From Myrmaecium sp. VS I D KN 1 (Eukaryota > Ascomycota > Dothideomycetes > Valsariales > Valsariaceae), in NCBI GenBank assembly GCA_019775845.1, contig JADQAV010000002.1:248001-312000 (forward strand): a DNA stretch of 64,000 nucleotides. Reading direction: 5' to 3'. The notes under the pieces are model-generated. The model searched no databases and was not told the origin of the DNA. It saw only the letters and a program-made list of their open reading frames with translations. The translations under genes and the position numbers were made by a program. Below, piece by piece: positions 10,283-20,239 of the stretch (within the stretch, counting starts at the first letter, position 1; the number at the start of each line of letters is the position of its first letter).

Positions 10283-11076
10283 TCAATCCGTCGCATGACT
10301 ATCATTATAATAATGAATCGTCTCATCCGCGCACCCGGTCGGCGTCAAATACCCATAGTTCCCCAGATTCACAAACAGCGCCTGGTCCTCACACACATAC
10401 CACGCCACCGCATTCGGCCTCGTCACATTCGCCGCCACCCACGTCAGCCCATCACCCTGCCACCCAAACGTGCCATACGCGTTCTCCTCTTCGCCAAACG
10501 TCACGGCCAGGCTTTGCCCCTCGTGGCTCGTCTCCGTCGCGACGTGGGCGTAGAGCACCTGCGTCGCGTCGCCGGGGGCGGAGATGAGCTGGACCAGCTG
10601 CCCGTCGACGACGTTGAACTGCCCAGCGGTGAGGTAGCTGTCCATGACGGCGAGGCCGGTGGAGAGCAGCGGGGAGGATTGGAGGTAGGTGTGGAAGTTT
10701 GGTTCTTCGACGGCGCGGATCCAGAGGTAGCCGCTTTGTAGCGTGGTCCCGGGGCCGGTGCCGGTGGCTGGGGTGCTGGTGGTCGAGGCGGTAGGAGTGC
10801 CGCTGCGAGTGGTGGTGATGAGAGTTGTGGTGGGCGAGCTCTCGCTGGCCCCAGGTTGACATTGTGAATAGTAGTCGTTGAGCTCGACGCAGGTGGAGCC
10901 GGAGGCGCAGGTCGTGCTTCCGGTATAGCCGATACCGCCACCTGGATACGTCTGTTAGACGATTGCGTTGGTTACAGGAGGAACATGTGTAGCTCACATT
11001 GACCCCAAGTTGCGACCTGGGCTGTGGCGATACCAGTAAGGAAGGCGACCGCTGCGAAGACTGGCTGGAAAGCCAT
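10283..11076 (-). CDS. Secreted protein with N-terminal CBM1 cellulose-binding module
   Basis: Two exons on the minus strand, 11076-10998 and 10941-10283, give 245 residues. The 56-bp intron has GTGAGC and a CCAG end and splits the first Cys codon of the module. Residues 1-19 are a signal peptide ending ATA before QV. Residues 20 to about 57 form a CBM1: WGQCGGIGYTGSTTC, then GSTCVELNDYYSQC, with the four Cys and the aromatic residues that stack on cellulose. A short Thr/Ser linker follows. The C-terminal region of about 160 residues (from GYLWIRAVEEPNFHTY) is not a glycoside hydrolase I recognise. It may be a binding-only or uncharacterised wall-directed protein; similar CBM1 plus unknown-domain proteins occur in fungi. 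The start gives both the signal peptide and the correct phase. Confidence 0.88.
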
Positions 11077-11619
11077 GATGGCAGATCTGTGGTGGATGCA
11101 ACGCTCGGGCGGAGGAAGGCGATATGGAAGAGGACAGGCCGACTTTTAAAGCGCTTAGGTCTATACCCATGGACGTTGATTCTCCGGACGTGGTGGGTTC
11201 CGCTCCGTCGGTCCGCATACCCTGGTGGGCACCTCAATATATCTCGAGCTTTGACCAACGGCAATCTAATGAATGCATGTTTCCAGAACTCCAAGGGTTT
11301 ACACCCGTGATTACGTGATTGCCGGTAGTTCTGAAAGTAGGGTACTTTTGGTCCAGTCCGGCACTGGCTGTGCAGCATGGCTTTGCCAACATGAGCCACA
11401 ATCTGCAACGAACTCGGTGGATTATGTGTGAATAACTCCAGACGTCCGTCGTTTCTTCAGGCTACCAGGCAAAACCCTGACCATCGGAGACTAATCGCGT
11501 ATTCCAGCATTAAGTGTTGCTGTCCTCACTTGGTCCCGCCAGGTGGCTCTTGGGTACGGCTCAAGCATCCCTCCTCTTATCCTAGGCAAGTGTTCCAGAT
11601 TCACAGCCTCCCGTCCTCT
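11077..11619. other. Gene-free stretch between the CBM1 gene and Ctf8
   Basis: It is the upstream region of the minus-strand CBM1 gene and the 3' side of the minus-strand Ctf8 gene. No coding region is supported. Confidence 0.4.
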
Positions 11620-12069
11620 TCACCCCTCATCCGGCGTCCCCACAGGCTCCGGCCGGTGCGCAAACAACAGCTTATACCTCACAATCTCCACAATCTCCAG
11701 CTCCTCCCCCGTCGGGTTGATCTTCGGATCTGGCTCCGGGTCCCCCTCCCGCTTCTCCCTCCGCCTGATCACCGCATACGGCTTCGCCAGCTTCTTCACC
11801 TCACCGGTCAGGCGCTGATGTTTGCCAACGTAAAGATAGACGCGCTTCATCCACGCCGTGTCATCGGCTGGTGCGGAGGGTGAGTAGAGCGGGAACTCGA
11901 TGTGGCCGACGGAGGTGGGAGCGTTCGTGCTGGCGGCGGGCACGTTGATGGTGCCTTGGATCTCGAGGATGGCGAGGCCGGATGGAGTATGCAGGAGAGA
12001 CGGATATAGGTTCGGGGTCACGTTGGCCGGTCGCTCCACGGGCGAGACGTGAAGTGGTATTGTAGGCAT
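11620..12069 (-). CDS. CTF8: Chromosome transmission fidelity protein 8
   Basis: This 149-residue protein matches the Ctf8 family along most of its length: LLHTPSGLAILEIQGTINVP near the N-terminus, the WMKRVYLYVGKHQRLTGEV segment, the KKLAKPYAVIRRR strand and the terminal EIVEIVRYKLLFAHRPEPVG. Ctf8 is a small subunit of the alternative clamp loader Ctf18-RFC (with Ctf18 and Dcc1), which loads and unloads PCNA and supports sister-chromatid cohesion and replication checkpoint signalling in the nucleus. Fungal homologues are of similar size. The acidic/basic insert REKREGDPEPDPKINP between conserved blocks is variable in the family. The ATG chosen starts MPTIPLHV, a plausible Ctf8 start. No intron is needed. 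Confidence 0.9.
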   Translation of the reverse strand: MPTIPLHVSPVERPANVTPNLYPSLLHTPSGLAILEIQGTINVPAASTNAPTSVGHIEFPLYSPSAPADDTAWMKRVYLYVGKHQRLTGEVKKLAKPYAVIRRREKREGDPEPDPKINPTGEELEIVEIVRYKLLFAHRPEPVGTPDEG

Positions 12070-12790
12070 ATTGAGAGTGGTTTTTGCTTCTTACCGGCGG
12101 ACGTGGAGGAATGGAGAACGCGATCGACGCGAACCGGCTGGCGGAGAAGAGTGCCAAGACTGGGGGCCGCCAAGACCTTCAGCCTCGCACCGGGGAGATA
12201 TAATCATGGCACGGCATGCGTGACGTTGCAGAAGTCTTTCCGCAGGCTGCACAGGCATGCATGTAGGAAAGGGAAACTGCAGTGTAGAGACAACGATGGG
12301 TGGTATACGGACCTTGTGTCGGTCACGATAATGTTGTGGGTAGCCGACACAGTGGACAACAACACCATGTTACCCGGCGAGGCCTGCTGGAACACATTAC
12401 AGGGGAGCACGGTGACTATCCAGGACGTGTCTCGGAGTGGGATCGGGTGATCTTTCCGTTTCCCGGATCTTCATGGTTATAGCGTCTCCACCTGTATTTT
12501 CCTTAAGCCATTTTAGCCGTTCATGTCAACGGACTTCATATTGCCTGCCACGCATATGTACTTGCCGTCATGGGATGGAGAAAATAAGGCGAAACTCGTG
12601 CAACTCCAATGTAGTCTCGGAGATCCGTCATGTGGTCCACAAGGCGTAACGGATGACACCTGTCACCTGTCACCAAGGGCAGTACTTAAAGGGAGGATGA
12701 GCCAACACAGCATGAATAGTCCGTCACCCCCTGCACTTGCTCAACATCAGTTCACCACAAAACTCCAACGGCCACAAAGCATACCCAATC
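12070..12790. other. Gene-free stretch upstream of the hypothetical at 12791
   Basis: Open frames here are short and overlap on several frames. It should hold the Ctf8 promoter on the left and the promoter of the next gene on the right. No repeats or RNA genes were seen. Confidence 0.4.
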
Positions 12791-13270
12791 ATGGCTACAG
12801 AAGAGATGTTCGCATGGTACACAGAAGTTCAACAGCTCAAGCGCGTTCTCCATCTCGAGTGGGAACCACCCACGCAGCTCGACCCGCTGCCCTCGTACTA
12901 TCCGACGTTCATGAAGAATTTTGACGGCGGCCTCGCGAAAAAGATGGAAACCGTTTACAAGGGCAGCGGCGACGTGAAGCAGATGAAGCTCGACCTTGAA
13001 GCCATCGTGGCTGACGGTTTGATCAATCCCTTCGAGGAGGCCCACCACTTCCTGTGTGAGATGGACTTCAACAGGACGAGGATGTGGTGGTCGGAGTTGT
13101 GGAAGGCGCAGCCGGAAATGTCTGCCGTGGTGTTTTTTCAGGAGTTGTTCAGTGATATACATGACAGCATGAAAGTGCAGAAGAACAAGGATGACGAGCA
13201 GAATGAAAGTGCAGAAAGAAAGGATGACGAGCAGAATGAAAGTGAAGAAGAACGAACCATGATAGAATAG
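12791..13270 (+). CDS. Hypothetical protein with a KDDEQNES repeat tail
   Basis: From the ATG at 12791 this is a 159-residue product starting MATEEMFAWYTEVQQLK; the frame opens earlier, but this ATG has the better context and the upstream residues look non-coding. The first 120 residues look globular and rich in Trp, Met and Phe (for example RMWWSELWKAQPEM). The tail carries two copies of KDDEQNES encoded by 24-bp identical repeats at 13187-13210 and 13220-13243 with a 33-bp period, then ends in acidic residues. No family is recognised. There is no signal peptide or membrane segment, so a soluble intracellular protein is expected. Confidence 0.55.
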   Translation: MATEEMFAWYTEVQQLKRVLHLEWEPPTQLDPLPSYYPTFMKNFDGGLAKKMETVYKGSGDVKQMKLDLEAIVADGLINPFEEAHHFLCEMDFNRTRMWWSELWKAQPEMSAVVFFQELFSDIHDSMKVQKNKDDEQNESAERKDDEQNESEEERTMIE

Positions 13271-13923
13271 GATAAACCAATGGAAAAGAAGTGGGAAGAG
13301 GAGCAGTAAGCGATAAGTACTCTGGCCCTTGACCTGCTTTGAGTCTCTTCTGCCTGCGCCTATTCTCTTCACTATCCTCTTGTCATGCACCATTCTTGTC
13401 CACCTACCAGTGCTCATAGAACACAATGGATAGCCACCGAGCTTAAAAGGGTGCATTGCGGCCATGGTGATTTTTCCCTGTAAATAGAACCACGGCCTTA
13501 TACATGATCATTGCCGCCTCCCCGCACAATCTTAGGAAACGTTAAGGAGAATGCCTCTTGATCAACTAGTGTATGATATTGTCTACCAGTGACCTGGTGT
13601 TGCCGACGCAAGGTACCTCAACATAAGGATACAGCGTCAGAGTGACCTGCGAGGTAAAAGCAGGCAGATAGGTAGCCCGTGGTATCATGTGGGTATGCAG
13701 ATTCCGTATGACCTCCAAGCGATGTGCGCCGTGACTTCCGTTGAGTACATGGAATGTCAATTTTCCCGATGACCCGATAACAGAACAGGTCATGCAACTC
13801 TCCTTATAGTATATATAGCGCCCCTTCACTGTACCTCTGATCGGTCAGGTACGTCCCCGCAGCAGAAGTCCTGATATCCTTAGAGTATCTATTACATACC
13901 CAGCGACATTTAGGGGAATCAAC
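13271..13923. other. Gene-free stretch with TATA-like element
   Basis: No supported gene. A TATATATA run at about 13808-13817 lies about 110 bases before the ATG at 13924 and is a plausible TATA box for that gene. Confidence 0.4.
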
Positions 13924-14364
13924 ATGTGGCACCGAGGCCCAACCTCCGACCCCAGCTCGCAGCGTCCGCAACCACCCGCAGAGGTCTACGCCGAAGCCAT
14001 CGCCGAGCTGATCCCGGACTGGGTCTGGGACCGGCGGCCCACGAACGCGGTGGTGAAGGACATCATCGAGTCCCCGTCACCCGCGCGCACGCGGCGGGCC
14101 TGGACGCTGCTAAAGCAGATCCTGGAGCGGCACTCGTTCGACCTGCTGGATGACATTGAGTTCCGCGACGTGTATAGGCAGGCGGAGGACCTGCAGCTGT
14201 TTGCTAAGCTTGGATATGCGACGACGAGGGAGCATGAGTGTCGGGAACTGCGCGTGGATTGGTTGAGGTATAAGATTACCCAGTTGGCGGAGGCGATGGG
14301 GTTGACGGAGATGTCGCATCCGAGTTTGTTTGTGATGTCGAGTGGGGGGGAAGTGATTTCCTGA
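13924..14364 (+). CDS. Small hypothetical protein
   Basis: 146 residues, no intron, preceded by a TATA-like run about 110 bases upstream. The sequence is predicted mostly helical: AEVYAEAIAELIPDWVWD, TRRAWTLLKQILERHSF, ELRVDWLRYKITQLAEAMG. The Pro-rich first 18 residues look disordered. No signal peptide, Cys pattern or catalytic motif is visible and no family is recognised. Coding is supported by GC-rich third positions in the first two thirds and by the balanced amino-acid content. Confidence 0.6.
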   Translation: MWHRGPTSDPSSQRPQPPAEVYAEAIAELIPDWVWDRRPTNAVVKDIIESPSPARTRRAWTLLKQILERHSFDLLDDIEFRDVYRQAEDLQLFAKLGYATTREHECRELRVDWLRYKITQLAEAMGLTEMSHPSLFVMSSGGEVIS

Positions 14365-15501
14365 AGGGAGTGGGTGGAGAAGGAAGGGAGTGTTGGCATT
14401 GTGTGAATCTATATTCCTGGGGAATCGATATTTCCACACGAACAGTCAGGGATAGTCTCTCACATTGCCACTAGAATACAGGAACAATGAATGACTTCTA
14501 CATTCTACACTATATTTCCAGGCGAAGCACGGGCTGTCATAGATATACTCCTTGAGCAATCGCTGTAGACACAAAAGTTCTTCATAAACCTAAGGTTCAA
14601 TGCTATTTTGCTCTAACTAGTACTAGACACCACATACTGATATAGGTACCGAGACGTCAAACCCATGCCCTGTGCTCTCTACTAACAGTTCGTCAGCGCT
14701 ATCAACCTCTTACACGTACCACTCGTGTGCAACTCTTGTCGTACATACACGAAATGCGTCACGGGCGTACCTACATATCGTATCCTACACGAACCATACG
14801 CACAGGCACGGGCTGACGAGGTAACGTGGTACATGGCATCACCAAAGACACTCTGTACGCTGGATATCATGGGAATGTCTTCGATGGTCCTCATTTTCCA
14901 TGGCGTTCATCCAGCGGGAGGGTGTAGAGAAAACCTGATCACAATTCAACACCGATGTGCGTTCCACGTGCTTCGTGCCCATCTGACAACGGTAGAACGA
15001 CCACCGTCAAGAGCTGGCGCGGTTATGAAGAGCGATATTGATCTTCTTCAATGAGCCCCTTCCCACCTCATATGGTCCACATCCCAAGGGCCTCTCAATT
15101 CCCTATAAATATTTCTAATAGACAACGGCGTGCTTCCTAATAGCTGCAAGGCTGAGACCCGAACTGGCTTTGCTTCACGCCCCTCAACACCACAGATATT
15201 GCCTGATCGGGTATATCGCGGTTCACCCACGTTCCGCTCTCTGTTCATCCACACAAGCTACTAGATAATCAGCTCGAAGTTTTGCAGGCGAATTGAACGA
15301 CGGACGTGCATATGATACAGATGACTACAGTAACGAAGTCAGAATGACAGCAAGCTCCTTTATCCATCCGCCCTTTTCTATATCTCTCTATCATCCACAT
15401 CACACTCCCGAAAAACTGAAGAGAGAAGGAAGACAGACAAAGGTCCAACCATCTATATAAACAAAGCACAATGCCCACCACCCCTCCCCCACCCTCCCCA
15501 C
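14365..15501. other. Gene-free stretch
   Basis: Only short, domain-less frames on both strands. AT content is higher than in neighbouring genes. No repeats or RNA genes were recognised. Confidence 0.45.
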
Positions 15502-16891
15502 TCACGCCGCAACCCCATCCACAACCACTCTCCTCCGGCTCACCTCGCCCCTCCGCATACGATCAAGCCCATCATTCACCCTTCCCAGCCCGCCCTCCAA
15601 AACCTCCACCTCTGCCATCCGCAACCAATTCCCCTCCAACAACCGCTCCAACCACTCCATCAACGCCTCCCCCACCTCCGCAACCTCATGAAACAACTTA
15701 ATCGGCACCGTATGACAAACCACGCCCTCCAGCCCTCTCTTCGGCAATCCACTCAAACCAACAAGATGTCTGCGTCCCCCCTCCGCCATCCCGCCCTCCA
15801 CCCCCTGCACCCCAACCGTATCCACCACCCACCGCACCCCCTGCCCCCCCGTCAACGCCTCCAGCACCCGTCCCGCCCTTCCAGGATCCGCACTATCCAC
15901 CAACACCACCCCATCCTCCCCCTTCCCCCCCAACAACCCCCCATGCTTCCCCAAATCCAACAGCAGCACGACGCGCAGCCCCGCCAGGCGCGCCAGCTGC
16001 GCCACGTACCCGGCCGTCGTCGAGGAGCCGCCCCAGACCGCGACCCATTCCCCAGGTCGGGGCCGGTCGGCGCCGAGCCCCTCGCCCAGGGCTTCGGACC
16101 GCACGTCCGCGGGAATGGCGGCGGGCGGTGTGCGGTGTAGGAGGGGGAGCAGATTGGGACCGGTGGGGTGGGAGCGGGAGAAGTTGACGCCGAAGCAGAC
16201 CCCCAGCGTCAGGGCGGCAGCGACGTAGGCGACGCCTATGGCGGCTGCGGCGGTGGGTGGGGAGAGGGAGGCTGGAAGCCGGGAGATGGTGTGTGGATGG
16301 GCGATGGCGTAGGATTGGAAGGCGGAGGTGCGGGGGTCGCGGTAGGCGGTGGAGGTGGCGAGGATGCGGGAGCCTGGGGGAAAGGACCGCTGGGAGGGAC
16401 GCTGGGGTGGGATGAGGACGGTGCCGATGTAGTCCCGTCCGGCGATGTAGGGCAGGTGGGGGATGCCGAAGTTGAAGTCGCTGTTGTGGGGAGGGAGGGG
16501 AGTTAGTGGGGTGTTGTGATAGTATATATATGGGTTGTATGTATGTTGGTAGAAATGCTTACGCTGCCTTCCAATCAATCGGATTCAACCCCACCGCCTC
16601 GACTCGGATCAACATCTCGTCCTCTAACCGCAGCTCTGGCACCGCGTAGCCCTCCGCGACCCGGTACGGTGTCCGTGGCGCGTCGAGCAGGAGCACTTGC
16701 TGCGTTGACGGGACCTTGAGGTCGTCGTCGTCCAAGGATGCGCGCTGGAAGCGGTCGGCGGACTCTTCCGATGGTGAGGCTTCTTCCGGCGGAGTGGGTG
16801 GTATGCAGCGGCTGGCTATGGTTGCGCCTGTGGCCTCCTCCGTTTTGCTGGGGATGGAAAGGCATGGGGGTTGGAGGGTTAAGGTGGACAT
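15502..16891 (-). CDS. Medium-chain (MDR) alcohol dehydrogenase/enoyl reductase-like protein
   Basis: Two exons, 16891-16563 and 16480-15502, joined across an 82-bp intron (GTAAGC to AACAG) give 435 residues. Residues about 70-180 form the GroES-like domain with VEAVGLNPIDWKAAD and PYIAGRDYIGTV, typical of zinc-independent MDR proteins such as ToxD-like and trans-acting enoyl reductases. A Rossmann domain follows with VAVWGGSSTTAGYVAQLARLAG and VVDTVG. The structural-zinc Cys cluster of alcohol dehydrogenases is absent, as in quinone/enoyl reductases. The first 65 residues are Ser/Pro/Thr-rich and outside the domain. NADPH-dependent reduction of an enone or enoyl thioester is likely, but no polyketide synthase lies in the window, so a partner is not shown. 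The upstream frame could extend the N-terminus, but MSTLTLQPP is the best-supported start. Confidence 0.85.
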
Positions 16892-18568
16892 TGCTGCAAG
16901 GATGGATGGATGGCTTTGTCTAGGTGCCGGTGGGATGGCGGAGGATGAAGGCGCAGAGGAGAAGGAAGAGTGATAAAAAGTAGAGACCGGAGAGGAGTGA
17001 GGATAAAAAGAAGGGGACGAGCGAGCAACGTGAATGCAGAAAAAATGTAAGTCACTCAGACCAGGCTGCAAAATGAGGGAGAGAGACCGCTATATAAATC
17101 GTCCCGGTTCTTACCAATTCAAACCACAAACACATCCGGGAAGGACCGGGGGTTGCTTGATTATAAAAGAAGAGATAGAAAGAGGGGGGAGGTGGAGGTG
17201 GGGGTTGGTTGGCCAATTCGAATCCTACGCGATGTCGGTGGTTGCTGAGAAATCCAATCCGTCCACTACATGCATCTTTGTACATATGGATGTATGCCAT
17301 CCGCCCCGCGTTTGCGTGATCTGGCGATTTGCGCCGAGCGAGGATGAGTGTGAGTTCTAAGGATAAGATTGCTATGATAGGAGTGCGTGGGCTGGGTTTT
17401 TAAGACTCCAACGAATTGCGTGCTGCAAGCATCGTTGACGTGATGTTCTTGGGGAAGGAAAGAGAGGGAGGTGGTTAGGTAAGTTCTCAGCCTGGTCGGA
17501 TGAGTCAGCGACCTCGCTAGGTAACTAACCCCCAACCCCCACTCTGTTGGTGATGCGTGGAGGCTTGGTCTGTATACTTGTGAGAGAGGGAAAGAGAGCG
17601 TGTGGGACATGAATATGAACTGGATATTATGACGGTTGTATATAAAGGCAATGATGTTCACACCGTCTTCACCCTGCTCCTCTCACACCTGAACTGGCAC
17701 TTCACACGTGTACAGGCAAGACTTTTGTGTCTGTAATAGCGGTTGCAACTCCCAGCAGTAGGAGCCGCGCATTTACAGCCACGAAGAACGCCGTTCACAA
17801 GACTACATAGAATGACAGGGCATCGCTGTGCCAGTCTACCAAGCCTTCTTACCAGTCAGGCTCTATGGTCGAAAGCCAAGGGGGGAAAGAAAAAGAAAAG
17901 AGAACGAGAACAAATAAAGAAGAATAGAAGGATACACCAATTCCAGTACCAAACACCAACCTACGCAATCACTCCTACGGTACAGTAAAGTAACTACCCG
18001 AGCGCTTAAGAAAAAGACTGGAATAGCCTCTCTTTCCCACTTCCTCCCTCTCTCCCTTCCTATCTCCAGAGAGGGTGATGATATGGAATGTGGTAAAAGA
18101 AAATGATGAAGTCGAAGAGGGGCCCCACATTGCGCAAGGCTGTGCCCGTGGATCGCTTCTCTTTTACGCGAAAGCGGTGGTGGATGGCGCGATACCTATG
18201 AGGTGGGGTTAGGGGACCTCAGGGAGCGGCGGGATGGTGGGGTTTTACTGAGGGGCTTTCTTCGGCGGGGAAAGGGAAGAGGGGAAAGGGGGGGCAGCTA
18301 GGACTTAAGACTCTAATACCCTCCTGTCCAGTTCGTGACGGAGGATATCTGGACGTGTGTAGTGGGATAGCTAGCTAAATCTCTCTTTTTTTTTTCTTGT
18401 TTGATTTCTTCTTCTGGTTCCTCTCCGTTGCTGCGCCAGGTTGCGGAGTAGTGATAATCCGTTTCTTCCCCTTAACTATTACATCCAGATAACCCCGTCC
18501 CAATAATACGGCGGGTGCTGAAGCAGCAGAGGTGAAGATGGAATAGGAGCAGCAGAAAAACGAAAAGA

Positions 18569-18710
18569 ATAGGCAGGAGGAGAAGAAGAAGAAGAAGAAT
18601 CAGGAGGAGAAGAATCAGGAGGAGAAGAATCAGGAGGAGAAGAAATAGTAGAAGGAGAAGTAGTAGAAGAAGCAGTAGGAGAAGAAGAAGCAGTAGAAGA
18701 ATAAGAATCC
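18569..18710. repeat. Purine-rich GAA/GGA tract with a 15-bp tandem repeat
   Basis: About 140 bp that is almost pure G and A on the plus strand. Inside it, AATCAGGAGGAGAAG occurs three times head to tail at 18598-18642, identical in all copies, flanked by (GAA)n and interrupted AGTAGAAG-type repeats. Such homopurine tracts can adopt non-B structures. No long reading frame crosses it without stops. Confidence 0.85.
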
Positions 18711-18750
18711 CTAGATAATCAACATACTTGTCATAACATGCAACTCATGA

Positions 18751-18945
18751 TCCTGCACTCCACTCCCTCCTGCTCCTCGTAAATCCAGCACCGTCCTCTC
18801 AACACATCATGCCAGGGCTGTAGCGGACATCGACTTCCCCCCGTACCCAGACAACAGGTGGACGGCGGACGAGGCAGCTACTTTGAAGGAGGTGGCTCAA
18901 TCAGGCGGGTATGACTTCTACGACCTGACCTGCAAGGCCCCGTGA
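18751..18945 (+). other. ORF fragment that looks coding but lacks a start
   Basis: A frame open for 64 codons between TGA at 18748 and TGA at 18943 has no ATG. Its last 43 residues, including DIDFPPYPDNRW and AATLKEVAQSGGYDFYDL, look like a real protein end rather than random sequence. It could be a terminal exon, a degraded gene or chance. No upstream exon could be joined convincingly. Confidence 0.25.
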
Positions 18946-20239
18946 ATTCTCCTGGAGCCAGTGCTAGGACGATTACCTGTCTCAATTCCGCATGGGGGAC
19001 GGGAGGGAACAGGGAGGTGATTTACATAAGTACACTGAGAACTTACTTTCGTAGCAAGGCGTTCGCTGTACTCTCGGGTCGTTGGTAACGGGTATGACTG
19101 GTGACGGGAGAAGGCTGGCAATCCGGAGAAGGGTGGATAGAGCAGTCGCTTGTCTCTGTTTTTTCTTCATTTTCCGGCTCTTTTTGATTTCGCCAAAAGG
19201 AGAGGGATGGCATACACCCGACAGCCTTACACATACAGTACTACAGTACACATCTAAGTAGGCACGTACCTATCCATCATCCACTCAACATCGTAAGTTC
19301 ATCCATCCAATCGCCATCCAATGATTAGTAAAGTAACTACTATAAATCGATACGCTCAAGCGAAGTGAGTGACCGGCATATGCATGTAATGCATCTCAAT
19401 CCGAGAACAGAAGTCCGCAATCCAGCATCCCCCGGCTCGTCATTCTGCAATGGATAACTTCTCTTGTCCATCCTCCCCTTAGCTTCATTGTAGTACATAC
19501 TGTATACATAGCACTCGACTCCAGAAAAACCAGTAACAAGAAAATCCGATCTGTTTTCCTCCTCCTCGTTAACAACATATTTATCATATCCCCCTCCGTC
19601 CCCTCTTCCTCCCCCCAGCGGCCAGCCACCAGACAAACGACCACCAATGGCTGCCGCAGCCACCAGTGTAACCCGATCAAGTCGGCCTCACCGGCTTACA
19701 GGCAGGCCAGAACGAGGAGTAGGGCATGAGATATCAGCACACTTTCCCGAAAGAAGGATCGCCCGCATCCTGCGCCGCCCCCCGGTCCTTTTCCCCGCCC
19801 CCACTTTCTTGAACGCTCTCGGGCTTGCTGACGGCTGAGATAAACTACATAGAGAAGAGGGAGTCCTTCCAAACTTGGGATAAGAGAATTCACACTATAA
19901 AGCCCTCCTCCTCTCCTCCCGCCGCCGCTAACGAGAAGCGGGACATCGTTCTACAATATCCTCCATCCTTTTCCTCTTTCGTAGTCGCTTAGATCCAATA
20001 CCTACCTGTCGGTACCATTGCGTATCTGGTAGGCCGGAACGAGACATTCGCGCGCCCTATTTGTGATTCTTCCGCGTGTTCACTTTTTCGTTCCTCGCGA
20101 GTGCATGGACGACTTCCCAGGAGAGGAAATAGAGGCCTCATCGCAGCGTGATAGGCAAGGCGATGCTGAGAGGCCGCTTACAACTATTTGAAGGATAAGG
20201 AGATTTAGGCTTCATCAACAACCACAACAACAGCATAAC

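Larger units (their letters stand above)
16892..20239. other. Long gene-free stretch with purine-rich tract
   Basis: Over 3.3 kb without a convincing gene. Many short frames exist but none has a domain or supported splicing. It contains a G+A-rich tract and an ORF-like fragment listed separately. The right end is the promoter and leader of the gene at 20240 (CAACAACCACAACAACAGC just before the ATG region). Confidence 0.5.
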
